A DNA stretch of 64,000 nt from Methylobacterium sp. R2-1 (GTDB lineage Bacteria; Pseudomonadota; Alphaproteobacteria; Rhizobiales; Beijerinckiaceae), in assembly GCF_014191355.1 (NCBI RefSeq), contig NZ_JACHWM010000012.1, positions 1 through 64,000 on the forward strand, written 5' to 3'. Below, one piece after another: positions 1 to 8,384 of the stretch. The notes under the pieces were generated by a model. That model was not told where the DNA came from, searched no databases, and was given only the letters and a program-made list of their open reading frames with translations. Positions within the stretch are counted from its first letter, which is position 1. Every line of letters begins with the position of its first letter. The translations under genes and the position numbers were made by a program.

Positions 1-260
1 TCCACCCACAAGCCCGAAGACCCCCGAGAACCCCGCTCCACCCACTGGTGAGCCGCGGCGCCCCGTCGGTGAAATTGGGTATAGGCAGCCGCGCCGGAGC
101 CGTCAATCGAAAAATCGGAGATAGCCCGAAGAGGGGCGCCACAGGGAAACCTCGTGGAGTGGCATGGCCCTCCACGAGCGACGTGAACTCCTCAGCCACA
201 GGCCGGCTTGTCGGCCGACGGCACATGACCGGTGACGTCGGCGTCGGCGCCTGTCGAAAG
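1..260. other. left edge, no gene assigned
   Basis: No convincing gene is seen. Long open frames cross this stretch on both strands, but they are high-GC shadows of the transporter gene that follows. A reading frame entering from the left edge closes with TGA at 49-51 and could be the tail of a gene outside the window; it is too short to judge. The only structured element is the hairpin at 151-178. Confidence 0.5.
151..178 (-). terminator. hairpin downstream of the TDT transporter
   Basis: A perfect 9-bp stem (CTCGTGGAG with CTCCACGAG, 10-nt loop) lies about 80 bp past the stop codon of the minus-strand transporter. Read on the minus strand it is followed by GTTTCCC, so the U-tract is weak. 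It is a plausible but not strong intrinsic terminator. Confidence 0.4.
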
Positions 261-1271
261 CTAGCTCGTGAGCCGGCGCAGTTCGCCGCGGGCGACCCCG
301 ACAAGCGTCCGGACGGCAAGGGCCGCGATCACCACAGTGGCGAAGGCGAGCAGCCCCAGGGCCAGAGCGTCGATCGCGACCATGTCTGCGTGCCCGGCGT
401 AACGCAAAGCCGCAACGGAGATGGCGGCAAGGGGAAAGCTCACGGCCCACCACGAGACGCGAAACGGACAGCATCGCGGCAGATCGTGGAGGCGGCCGAC
501 GAGCACGACGAGAACGAACAGGCCGATGAGGAACAGTGCTTCCGCGAAGGCATCGATCCGGCCGAGTGTCGCGGTGTAGCTGGAGAATCCGACGGCGAAG
601 GGAGCGACCAGGATCATCAGCGTCGGCCGCTGACCGGCGGGCAGCGGCTCCTCGAAGACGAGGCGGGCGAAGACCAGGGTGAAGAGCGGCACGGCAAAGA
701 AGAGGCCGACACTCAGCGCGAACATCGTCAGCGTCTGCGTGTGAGGCAGGCCGAGCGTCGGGGCGGCGAGCGGGATGTCGAGGAGGCCGACCACCGGCAC
801 CATCCAAGCGGGCGTCGCGTGGGCGAGTTGCTGGCGGCTTCCCATCCATCGGCTGACGATGAGGACGGCGAACACCACCATGCCCGCCGCACCGGTCACC
901 CAAGCCGCAGCGCCGAGCATCGGGCTGACACCGCTGAGCACGAAGGGCAGCAGCAGAAGGCTGATGAGGATGGTGCCGAACAGGTTGCCGGCGATCGGAT
1001 GGCGGAACTCGGCCAGCACCGTCGACCAAGCCGTGACCGCCTTCGCACCATAGGCCAGCGTGAGGACGAGGAACGTGAGAAGCGCGCCCCAGCCGATCGC
1101 ATCGGCGACGAGGGCAGGCAGGCCGTAGCGCGCACTTGCGAGACGCCACGCGACGCTCAGGCCCGTGAGCCCCATCACGGCGCCGAACAGGGCGACCGGG
1201 AGGTACTCGAAGCGCGGCGCGAGGCCAGCGCGAGCCGGCCTCGCCTCCTGCGATACCGCGACCGTCGTCAT
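261..1271 (-). CDS. TDT/SLAC1-family transporter (TehA-like)
   Basis: An integral membrane protein of 336 aa with about ten hydrophobic segments spread over the whole length, and no large soluble domain. The pattern and length fit the tellurite-resistance/dicarboxylate transporter (TDT, SLAC1/TehA) family, which moves C4-dicarboxylates, sulfite or other small anions across the inner membrane. The ATG at 1271 is chosen over an upstream in-frame start at 1346 because GGGAGGGACGGGATC immediately precedes it and the upstream residues are not membrane-like. It is transcribed in the same direction as the molybdenum hydroxylase genes that lie upstream (28 bp gap), so it may be co-transcribed with them. 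The substrate cannot be read from the sequence. Confidence 0.72.
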   Translation of the reverse strand: MTTVAVSQEARPARAGLAPRFEYLPVALFGAVMGLTGLSVAWRLASARYGLPALVADAIGWGALLTFLVLTLAYGAKAVTAWSTVLAEFRHPIAGNLFGTILISLLLLPFVLSGVSPMLGAAAWVTGAAGMVVFAVLIVSRWMGSRQQLAHATPAWMVPVVGLLDIPLAAPTLGLPHTQTLTMFALSVGLFFAVPLFTLVFARLVFEEPLPAGQRPTLMILVAPFAVGFSSYTATLGRIDAFAEALFLIGLFVLVVLVGRLHDLPRCCPFRVSWWAVSFPLAAISVAALRYAGHADMVAIDALALGLLAFATVVIAALAVRTLVGVARGELRRLTS

Positions 1272-1299
1272 GATCCCGTCCCTCCCCCGTCCTGCGGCC

Positions 1300-3558
1300 T
1301 CAGACCCCGGACAGATGCGTCTTGGCGAGCGGCAGGCTGCGCACACGCTGACCGGTCAGGGCGGCGACCGCGTTGACGACCGCGGGCGGCACGCCGGGCA
1401 GGCCCGGCTCGCCGATGCCGCCCATCGGCGCTCCGCTCTCGACGATGGTGACGTGCACCCGCGGCATCCGCTCACGATCGAGGATCGGATAGGTATCGAA
1501 GTTCTTCGCCTGGCGCTGGCCGTTCTCGTAGACCACCTGCTCCAGCAGCGTGGAGGAGAGACCGAGCGCCGCCGCGCTCTCGACCTGGCGCTTGACTATG
1601 GCCGGGTTGACCACGCTGCCCGGATCGATGGCGATCCAGAGGTCGTGCACCCGCGCCTCGCCGTCCTTCAGCGACACCTCGGCGATGGTCGCGGTTTCCG
1701 AGCCGAAGGGCGAGGCCATCGAGACGCCGCAGGCTCGGCGGGTGCCATCCTCCGCCGCGAACGGACCGCGCCGCCAGCCGCCGGCGAGATCCGCGACCGC
1801 CCGGAGCAGCGTCCGGTGGCGCGGGCTGTCCTTCAGCAGCGCCACGCGCAGGTCGAACGGATCATGGCCCCCGGCCGCGGCGATCTCATCGAGAAAGCTC
1901 TCGTAGAAGTAGTCGTTCATCGAGTGGCCGACCGAGCGCCAGAAGGCGATCGTGACGGGATGGGCCACCTTCACGTAGTCGAGGCGCCGGTTCGGAATGG
2001 CGTAGGGCTTCTTGTCGAGGCCCTCGACCACAGAGGAATCGACCGGCGACTTGAACAGGGCGCCGAACCAGCGGCCGATCGGGCCCTCGCCGACCGCCGT
2101 GGTCTGAAGCGCCACCGGCATGCCGTCGGCCCCGAGTGCGGCCTTGAAGCGGGCGAAGCTCAAGGGGCGCACGGCGTCCATGCCGAACTCCTCCTCCCGC
2201 GACCACAGCACCCGCACGGGCCGGCCCGTCGCCCGCGCGAGCAGGATCGCCTGCGGGAACGGGTTAGCCGGGCCGTAGTAGAAGTGGCGCCCGAAGAAGC
2301 CGCCCAGCATCGGCGAGTGGATGCGCACCTGCTCCGGAGCCAGACCCGCGGTCTTCGCGGCGATGTCCTGGAACAGCTCCGGCATCTGGTTCGGCAGCCA
2401 GAGATCGAGGCTGCCATCCGGCGTGAATCGGGCGACCGCCGAGGGCGGTTCGAGCTGCGCATGGGCGAGATAGGGCGCGTCGTACTCCGCCTCGATCACC
2501 CGTGCCGCGCCCGCGAAGGCGGCGGCCGGATCCCCCTCCCGCTCGGCCGGAATGCCGGGCTCGTTCGCGCCTTTCAGCGCCGCCAGCATCGCCGACGAGG
2601 AGAAGGTTTTCGAGACCGTCGCGATCCCGTCCGGGACCGGCTCCGTCCAGGCGACCTGCAGCGCTTCCGCGCCCTTACGCGCGCGCCACCAGGAATCGGC
2701 GACCACCGCCACCGCACCGGGCAGGCGGTGAACCGAGTGGACGCCCGCCATCACCCGCACCTCCGCCTCGTTGGCGATGGCCTGCGGCTCGGCGCCGAGA
2801 TGGGGCGCATGCTGCACCGCCGCGTGCAGCATGTCCTCAAGGCGGATGTCGATGGTGTAGGTCGTGCGTCCGGTCGCCTTGTCGCGCCTATCGAGCCGGG
2901 CCACCGGCCGGCCGATCCAGCGGAAGTCTTTGGGATCTTTCAGCGAAACATCGTCCCGCGGCTGGAGTGCGAGCGCGGCCTCAGCGAGTTCGCCGTAGCC
3001 GAGCGTCCGACCGGAGGCGGCGTGGATCACGCGCCCGTCCTCGGTCGTCAGGCTGTCCTGCTTCACGGCGAGCCGGGCGGCCGCCGCGCGCAGCAGCATC
3101 TCGCGGGCGGTGGCGCCGAGCCGGCGCATCGCCTCGAAGCTCGATCGGGTCGAGAAGCTGCCACCGGTCATGCGCAGACCGTTGACGACGGCGTAGTCCG
3201 GGCCGGGCGGCGCGCATTCGACCGCGAACCGGGCCGGATCGAGGTCGAGTTCCTCGCCGATGGTCTGGGCGAGCCCGGTATTGATGCCCTGGCCGCCTTC
3301 CACGAAGGGGCTGAGCAGGCGCACGGAGCTGTCCGGGCGGATCTCGAGGAAGGCGGCGACCCGCGTGCCCGGCTTCGGCGCGACCGCCGCCGGGCCCTCC
3401 GCTCGGGTCTGGGCCGCGGCCTCGATCGGCAGGCCGACGCCGAGCAGGAGCGCGCCCGTGGCGACACCCAGGAAGCCGCGGCGCGAGAGGTTTTGCACCG
3501 GCTCGGGGTCGTGCCGGGCACCGATGCCGACGCGACGGAGGGGCGTGAGATCGTTCAT
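1300..3558 (-). CDS. Tat-exported molybdopterin-binding subunit, xanthine dehydrogenase family (IorB-like)
   Basis: The large molybdenum-binding subunit of an aldehyde oxidase/xanthine dehydrogenase-type hydroxylase, 752 aa. Residues 25-31 are SRRGFLG, followed by a hydrophobic stretch ending in EAAAQ, a clear twin-arginine signal, so the mature enzyme should be periplasmic. The body shows the two-half IorB/aldehyde-dehydrogenase architecture with glycine-rich loops (GGFFGR; PMGGIGEPGLP near the C-terminus). Start ATG 3558 follows GAGGCGAGG; an upstream ATG at 3627 would run into the neighbouring gene. The partner 2Fe-2S subunit gene ends 11 bp upstream. Family members oxidise N-heterocycles or aldehydes with water as oxygen donor. 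There is no FAD subunit beside it, so electrons probably go to a cytochrome or quinone. The substrate is unknown. Confidence 0.85.
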   Translation of the reverse strand: MNDLTPLRRVGIGARHDPEPVQNLSRRGFLGVATGALLLGVGLPIEAAAQTRAEGPAAVAPKPGTRVAAFLEIRPDSSVRLLSPFVEGGQGINTGLAQTIGEELDLDPARFAVECAPPGPDYAVVNGLRMTGGSFSTRSSFEAMRRLGATAREMLLRAAAARLAVKQDSLTTEDGRVIHAASGRTLGYGELAEAALALQPRDDVSLKDPKDFRWIGRPVARLDRRDKATGRTTYTIDIRLEDMLHAAVQHAPHLGAEPQAIANEAEVRVMAGVHSVHRLPGAVAVVADSWWRARKGAEALQVAWTEPVPDGIATVSKTFSSSAMLAALKGANEPGIPAEREGDPAAAFAGAARVIEAEYDAPYLAHAQLEPPSAVARFTPDGSLDLWLPNQMPELFQDIAAKTAGLAPEQVRIHSPMLGGFFGRHFYYGPANPFPQAILLARATGRPVRVLWSREEEFGMDAVRPLSFARFKAALGADGMPVALQTTAVGEGPIGRWFGALFKSPVDSSVVEGLDKKPYAIPNRRLDYVKVAHPVTIAFWRSVGHSMNDYFYESFLDEIAAAGGHDPFDLRVALLKDSPRHRTLLRAVADLAGGWRRGPFAAEDGTRRACGVSMASPFGSETATIAEVSLKDGEARVHDLWIAIDPGSVVNPAIVKRQVESAAALGLSSTLLEQVVYENGQRQAKNFDTYPILDRERMPRVHVTIVESGAPMGGIGEPGLPGVPPAVVNAVAALTGQRVRSLPLAKTHLSGV

Positions 3559-3569
3559 CCTCGCCTCCC

Positions 3570-4016
3570 TCAGGCCGCGGCCTGCCGCACGGCGACGGCG
3601 ATGGCGTTGTAGGTGCCGCAGCGGCACAGGTTGGTCATCGCCGCGGCGATCTCGTCCTCCGAGGGTTTAGGGGTCTCCTTGAGCAGGCCGGTCGCGGCCA
3701 TGACCTGGCCGGACTGGCAGTAGCCGCATTGCGGCACCTCGATCCCGACCCAGGCCGCGACGACGCGGGCGCCGACCGGGTCCGCCTCGATCGCCTCGAT
3801 GGTGGTGACACCTTGCGCGCCGATGCTCTCCACCGGCACCTGACAGGAGCGGGTCGCCTGCCCGTCGAGCAGAACCGTGCAGGCCCCGCACTGGCCGATG
3901 CCGCAGCCGTACTTGGTGCCGGTGAGTCCGAGCGCGTCGCGCAGGACGAAGAGAAGCGGCGTATCCGGCTCGGCATCGACCTGATGTTGATGACCGTTGA
4001 TCGTGAGACTCACCAT
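3570..4016 (-). CDS. 2Fe-2S subunit of the molybdenum hydroxylase (IorA-like)
   Basis: A 148-aa iron-sulfur subunit carrying two 2Fe-2S centres. The plant-ferredoxin-like cluster uses C38, C43, C46 and C58 (CGIGQCGAC). The second, helical cluster uses C97, C100, C131 and C133 (CGYC, CRC). Length and spacing match small subunits such as IorA. ATG 4016 is preceded by CGGAGGCATCGGTCG, a good ribosome binding site. It is the promoter-proximal gene of the pair and is followed after 11 bp by the large subunit. It has no Tat signal of its own, so it presumably travels with the large subunit as a preassembled complex, as known for this enzyme class. Confidence 0.88.
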   Translation of the reverse strand: MVSLTINGHQHQVDAEPDTPLLFVLRDALGLTGTKYGCGIGQCGACTVLLDGQATRSCQVPVESIGAQGVTTIEAIEADPVGARVVAAWVGIEVPQCGYCQSGQVMAATGLLKETPKPSEDEIAAAMTNLCRCGTYNAIAVAVRQAAA

Positions 4017-4197
4017 CGACCGATGCCTCCGAGGCTTCGCCTGAGCGTATCCATGGTCATCGATGACCCGGAACGGGGCAACGCCATAAACACAGCATTT
4101 TCGGACAGACCGACGAAGTGGCGGTACTCCGCCTTGTCCACGGGGCGGCACGCGCTCGGCGCGACGAACGGCGGCCGAGATGGCGCACCGCCCTCTG

Positions 4198-5214
4198 TCA
4201 GGCCCAGCCCTCCAGCACGATCTTGCCCTTGGCGCGCCCGCTCTCGATCAGTGCGTGGGCACGACGGAGGTTGGCGGCCGAGATCACCCCGAAATGGTCG
4301 GCTACCGTCGTCTTCAGCGTGCCCGCATCGACGAGGCGCGACACCTCGTCGAGCAGGTGACCCTGGGCGTCCATGTCGGCGGTGGCGAACATCGAGCGGG
4401 TGAACATGAACTCCCAATGCGTCGAGACGCTCTTCTGCTTGAACGGGAGCACGTCGAGGGCGGCGGGATCATCGATCAGCGCGAACCGGCCCTGGGGCGC
4501 GATGAGGGCGCCGATCTCCGGCAGGTGCCGGTCGGTGTGCGTGGTCGAGAACACGAAGGCCGGGGCGCCGAGGCCGAGCGCCGCGACTTCCGCCGCGAGC
4601 GGCCGGGTGTGATCGACGACGTGATGCGCGCCGAGCGTCCGGCTCCACGCCGCCGTCTCGGGCCGCGAGGCGGTGGCGATTACCGTCAGGTCGGTGAGCT
4701 GACGGGCAAGCTGGACGGCGATCGAACCGACACCGCCGGCTCCGCCGACGATCAAGAGAGCGTGCGCCGCCCCCGGCACCGGCTGGCGGACATCGAGCCG
4801 GTCGAACAGGGCCTCCCAGGCGGTGATCGCGGTGAGCGGCATCGCCGCGGCCTCGGCGAAGGAGAGAGAGGCGGGCTTGTGGCCGACGATCCGCTCATCG
4901 ACGCAATGCAGCTCGGCATCGGTGCCGGGCCGGCCGAGGGCGCCGGCATAGAAGACTGCATCCCCGACCTTGAACCGGGTCGCCTCCCCTCCGACCGCCT
5001 CGACGATGCCGGCGGCATCGTAGCCCAGAACCTGCGGCTGACCCTCGGGCGGGTTCGCGCGCCTGCGGACCTTGGTATCGACCGGGTTGACCGAGACCGC
5101 CCGCACCCGGACCAGAAGGTCGCGCGGCCCCGGCACGGGCTCCGGCAGCGTGAGATCGAGCAGCGCCTGCTCGTCCTCGATGGGCAGGGGTTTGTGGAAG
5201 CCGACGGCACGCAT
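4198..5214 (-). CDS. zinc-independent alcohol dehydrogenase/quinone oxidoreductase family protein
   Basis: A 338-aa medium-chain dehydrogenase/reductase. The N-terminal GroES-like domain (about 1-125) lacks the catalytic zinc ligands of true alcohol dehydrogenases. The nucleotide-binding domain carries GGAGGVGS at 157-164, the NADPH-binding loop. Length and sequence resemble the adh_fam_1 (TIGR02817) subgroup close to quinone oxidoreductases. The likely activity is NADPH-dependent reduction of a quinone or enone in the cytoplasm. ATG 5214 fits the family N-terminus (MRAVGF). The gene sits 29 bp downstream of the EamA exporter on the same strand and probably shares its transcript, so the pair may be controlled by the divergent LysR regulator. 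The substrate is unknown. Confidence 0.8.
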   Translation of the reverse strand: MRAVGFHKPLPIEDEQALLDLTLPEPVPGPRDLLVRVRAVSVNPVDTKVRRRANPPEGQPQVLGYDAAGIVEAVGGEATRFKVGDAVFYAGALGRPGTDAELHCVDERIVGHKPASLSFAEAAAMPLTAITAWEALFDRLDVRQPVPGAAHALLIVGGAGGVGSIAVQLARQLTDLTVIATASRPETAAWSRTLGAHHVVDHTRPLAAEVAALGLGAPAFVFSTTHTDRHLPEIGALIAPQGRFALIDDPAALDVLPFKQKSVSTHWEFMFTRSMFATADMDAQGHLLDEVSRLVDAGTLKTTVADHFGVISAANLRRAHALIESGRAKGKIVLEGWA

Positions 5215-5243
5215 GGGGCAAATCCTTCTTGTCGAGACCCGCG

Positions 5244-6230
5244 TCAGATGCGGGCTTTCACGCGGTTTGAGCTGGTGACGCGGGCGGGCACTGCACTCAC
5301 GGCGATGCCGAGAACGATGGCCAGCGTGCCGAGGATGAGGTCGGGTCCGGGCGTCTCGTGCAGCGTCACCGTCGCGATCACGAGGCCGGTGACGGGCACC
5401 GCGAGCATCAGCGTCGACATCTGGCTCGCCGGCACCCGCTGGCTCGCGGCGTTGACGGCGCAGAAGCCGAAGGCGGTGGCGAGCGGCCCGACGAAGATCA
5501 GGCAGGCCCAGAACGTCCCCGTCCCGTCCCCAGTGAGCGGCCCCTCGACCACGCGGGCGAGCGGCAGCAGCACGGCGGCGGCCAGGAGCATCTGCCAGGG
5601 CGCGAGCTGCGCAGCGGAGCCCCTCGAGCGCCCATAGCGCAGATGCAGGATGCAGGCGGCCCAGGCGGCGGAGGCTGCGAGCAGCATCGCGTGGGCGCCG
5701 AGCACGGCGCCGTCCCGCCAATCGACGGCGTGCGGGTTGAACAGGATCAGCACGCCGAGGGCCGCCAGCCCGATCCCGGTGCCTTGCCAGCGTCCGATCC
5801 GCTCGCCGAAGACCAGAGCCGCCACCGGCACGACCCAGATCGGCGTGGTGTAGCTCAGGATCGCCGAGCGTCCGGCCGCCAGATGCGTCATCGCCACGGC
5901 GCCGAGCGCCGTGAACAGCATCATCTGCAGAAGGCCGATGGAGGCGATGAAGGGCATGTCGGCACGCTGCGGCCATCGCACTTCACCGCGGGCAGCCTGC
6001 CACGCGAACAGGCAGGCCGCGCCCGTGGCGAAGCGCAGGGCCGAGAACCAGAGCGGCGAGATGTGGCCGAGCCCGAGCTTCATCACCGGCCAGTTCGCGC
6101 CCCAGAGCAGGATCGCACCGCCAAGCAGAAGCGCCGGTGCCGAGTCTACGGCGCCGCCGCGCCGAAGCACGGGCGAAGTCGGCAGGACATGGCAGGCCGG
6201 AGGCGTCGGGACGGCAGGTGAGGCAGACAT
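5244..6230 (-). CDS. DMT-superfamily EamA-type transporter
   Basis: A 328-aa membrane protein with about ten transmembrane segments arranged as two EamA repeats (roughly 35-165 and 175-310). The first repeat begins with a GGAILLWGANWPVMK-type start typical of the family. Such proteins export or import metabolites and amino acids; the substrate cannot be predicted. The start ATG at 6230 gives a short polar N-terminus; a longer in-frame start at 6299 would add about 23 residues and cannot be excluded. It is divergent from a LysR regulator 230 bp away, the usual arrangement in which the regulator controls the exporter. Confidence 0.8.
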   Translation of the reverse strand: MSASPAVPTPPACHVLPTSPVLRRGGAVDSAPALLLGGAILLWGANWPVMKLGLGHISPLWFSALRFATGAACLFAWQAARGEVRWPQRADMPFIASIGLLQMMLFTALGAVAMTHLAAGRSAILSYTTPIWVVPVAALVFGERIGRWQGTGIGLAALGVLILFNPHAVDWRDGAVLGAHAMLLAASAAWAACILHLRYGRSRGSAAQLAPWQMLLAAAVLLPLARVVEGPLTGDGTGTFWACLIFVGPLATAFGFCAVNAASQRVPASQMSTLMLAVPVTGLVIATVTLHETPGPDLILGTLAIVLGIAVSAVPARVTSSNRVKARI

Positions 6231-6461
6231 GGCTGGCCTCTTCGAGGCGGGAGCGAGGAGGAGCTCGGAGCTCGTCCGGCCGGTCGTCGTGACCGGCAAG
6301 ACGAAGAATGGACCGCAGCGATAAAGTTGGGAAACGCATAGTTCTGATCGATGCGATCAGATTTTCTGCTTGCTGGCGAATATGGGGGCCACGAAGATGC
6401 GGCGCCGGCATGAGGCGCGGCGCGGCGCGTCCGCCGCTCTCAGCAACGAAGCGAATGGGCC

Positions 6462-7340
6462 ATGCGTCACCCGGACCTCGAACTCGACCTGCTCCGCGCC
6501 TTCGTGGCGGTGGCGGAGACCGGCAGCTTCACGGCCGCGGCGGATGTCGTGCACCGCTCGCAATCCGCGGTGAGTCAGAAGGTGCTGCGTCTGGAGGAGA
6601 TCCTGGGACGGCGCGTCTTCGACCGGACCAGCCGCACCCTCGGCCTGACTCCGGACGGCGAGCGCCTGCTCGTCGCCGCCCGGCAGATGCTGGAGTTCAA
6701 CGACAAGCTGATGCGCGAGTGGCGCGAGCCGCCGGCCAGCGGGACGCTGCGGCTCGGCGTGTCCGAGGACTTCATCCCCGGACAGCTCCCGAAACTGCTC
6801 GCGCGCTTCGGCCGGCTCTATCCCGGGGTGCATATCGATCTGATGACCGGGCTGAGTTGCACCCTTCTCGAAGCCTACGACGCCAATCGCCTCGACGCGG
6901 TGATCGCCAAGCGCAGCGGCACCCATCCGCGCGGCCGGGTGATCTGGCGCGAGCCGCTCGTCTGGCTGGCCTCCGCCGATTACGAACTGGATTTCACGAA
7001 GCCTGCCCGGCTGGTGATGCTCGCCCCGCCCTGCAGCTACCGCGAGATGATGATCGCGGCGCTCGACTCGGTGCGCCGGGAGTGGAACGCCGCCTGCACC
7101 GCCAGCAGCCTCACCGGGGTGCAGGCGGCGGTGGCCGGCGGCCTCGGCGTGACACTGCTCGGCCGCTCCTTCCTGCAGGAGGGCATGCAGATCCTGCGGG
7201 CTCCCGAAATCTGGCCGGCCCTGCCGATGACCGAAGTCATGGTCCTCGGCGAGGAGCGGGCCGCCGACCTCGTTCAGCCGCTCATCACCTTCCTCGGCGA
7301 AAGCCTCGCCGGACGCGACGGATTGGACTTCGCGGCGTAA
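6462..7340 (+). CDS. LysR-family transcriptional regulator
   Basis: A 292-aa regulator. Residues 5-65 form the winged helix-turn-helix (LDLLRAFVAVAETGSFTAAA, then SQSAVSQKV), with the substrate-binding domain from about 90 to 290. Length is normal for the family. It is transcribed away from the EamA transporter and the quinone-oxidoreductase-like gene, so by LysR logic these are its likely targets, with the binding site in 6231-6461. The inducing ligand is unknown. The gene is followed by a hairpin-rich repeat and a convergent SDR gene. Confidence 0.88.
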   Translation: MRHPDLELDLLRAFVAVAETGSFTAAADVVHRSQSAVSQKVLRLEEILGRRVFDRTSRTLGLTPDGERLLVAARQMLEFNDKLMREWREPPASGTLRLGVSEDFIPGQLPKLLARFGRLYPGVHIDLMTGLSCTLLEAYDANRLDAVIAKRSGTHPRGRVIWREPLVWLASADYELDFTKPARLVMLAPPCSYREMMIAALDSVRREWNAACTASSLTGVQAAVAGGLGVTLLGRSFLQEGMQILRAPEIWPALPMTEVMVLGEERAADLVQPLITFLGESLAGRDGLDFAA

Positions 7341-7344
7341 CAGT

Positions 7345-7457
7345 TTGGGGTTCCCAAAGGGCGAGCCGTTTGGCGGGGCGCCGGGGCAGAGCCCCGGCCC
7401 TCTTCCAGGGCTCTGCCCTGGATCCGCGAAAGGACTCGTCCTTTCGAAACCTGATTT
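7345..7457. repeat. REP-like element: tandem GC-rich hairpins between convergent genes
   Basis: Three consecutive perfect inverted repeats fill the gap between the convergent LysR and SDR genes. They are GCCGGGGC/GCCCCGGC at 7380-7398, CCAGGGC/GCCCTGG at 7405-7421 and CGAAAGGAC/GTCCTTTCG at 7427-7446. A weaker CCAAA/TTTGG pair lies upstream. The text looks like the dispersed GC-rich palindromic elements common in Methylobacterium-type genomes, which I recall rather than can check. It could also act as a bidirectional terminator (a T run precedes the SDR stop codon). Confidence 0.65.
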
Positions 7458-8252
7458 TTAGGCGGCGCGGTAGCGCGCGGCCGGCACGGCGCTCGACAGG
7501 TGCGGCAACATCGTCCGGCGCGCTGCTTCCCAGGCGTCCCACTCGGCCGCATCCTGAAGCGAGGGAATGGTGGCGAACTCGCCCCGATCGAGACCGACGA
7601 GCGCCGCATCGACCAGATCCTCGGCCGACATCACCCAATCCTGCGGCAGGTTGCTCACGGGCAGGCCGGCCACGTCCCAAAACTCGGTTCCGGTCGCGCC
7701 GGGCAGCACCACCTGCACCGTGACGCCGGTGCCGTCGAGTTCCTTGCGCAGGGAATGGCTGAAGCCGAGGACGAAGGATTTCGAGCCGCCATAGACCCCG
7801 TTCAGCACCTCGGGTCCGATGGCGACGATCGAGGCGATGTTGATGATCGTGCCTCTCCCGCGGGCCGTGAAGGCGGGCACCGCGGCGTAGGTCAGGCGCA
7901 TCGGCGCGGTGACGTTGATGGCGATCATCCGCTCCATCTCGTCCACGGACGCCGCGGCGAGGGGCGCGGCACTGCCGAAGCCGGCATTGTTGACGAGATG
8001 CGTGATGCGCGGGTCGCTCTTGAGGATCTCTTCGACCGCGGCGAGGCCCGCGCGGTCGGTCAGGTCGGCCTCGACCCTCCGCACTGCGACGCCGTGGCGG
8101 CGGGACAGGTCGTCGGCCACGGCATCGAGCCGCGCCTTGTTGCGCGCGACGAGGATCAGGTCGTGGGAGCGCGCGGCGAAGCGGTCGGCGTAGACGGCGC
8201 CGATGCCGGAGGAGGCACCGGTGATCAGCACGGTCCCAGAGGTCGAGGTCAT
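7458..8252 (-). CDS. short-chain dehydrogenase/reductase (SDR)
   Basis: A 264-aa classical SDR. The cofactor motif TGASSGIG is at 11-18 and NNAG at 88-91. The catalytic Ser141, Tyr154 and Lys158 (YGGSK) are all present, so it should be an active NAD(P)H-dependent oxidoreductase. The substrate is not evident. It is transcribed divergently from a GlxA/AraC-type regulator. The 132-bp gap contains a nested inverted repeat that could be the shared operator, so the regulator probably controls this gene. Confidence 0.88.
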   Translation of the reverse strand: MTSTSGTVLITGASSGIGAVYADRFAARSHDLILVARNKARLDAVADDLSRRHGVAVRRVEADLTDRAGLAAVEEILKSDPRITHLVNNAGFGSAAPLAAASVDEMERMIAINVTAPMRLTYAAVPAFTARGRGTIINIASIVAIGPEVLNGVYGGSKSFVLGFSHSLRKELDGTGVTVQVVLPGATGTEFWDVAGLPVSNLPQDWVMSAEDLVDAALVGLDRGEFATIPSLQDAAEWDAWEAARRTMLPHLSSAVPAARYRAA

Positions 8253-8336
8253 GGTCGTTGTCCTGTCCTGAGGCCAGCCCCGGCGGCCGGAGCTGCGTGG
8301 CCGTTGTTGATGTCAGGACCCTATCCCTGGACGTGG

Positions 8337-8373
8337 ATGTCCGAAATGACGTATAAACGTCAAATCAGGACAT
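8337..8373. promoter_or_regulatory. nested inverted repeat, candidate operator
   Basis: Two concentric inverted repeats share one centre: outer ATGTCC (8337-8342) with GGACAT (8368-8373), and inner GACGT (8348-8352) with ACGTC (8357-8361). It lies immediately upstream of the GlxA-type regulator start and about 85 bp from the divergent SDR start. This is a natural position for autoregulation and control of the SDR gene. The function is inferred from symmetry and position only. Confidence 0.5.
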
Positions 8374-8384
8374 TGGAGCGTTCG

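Noticed and set aside
1165..3612. Plus-strand open frame of 815 codons opposite the molybdenum subunit
   Set aside because: Antisense shadow: no motif, extreme Arg/His content, no ribosome binding site.
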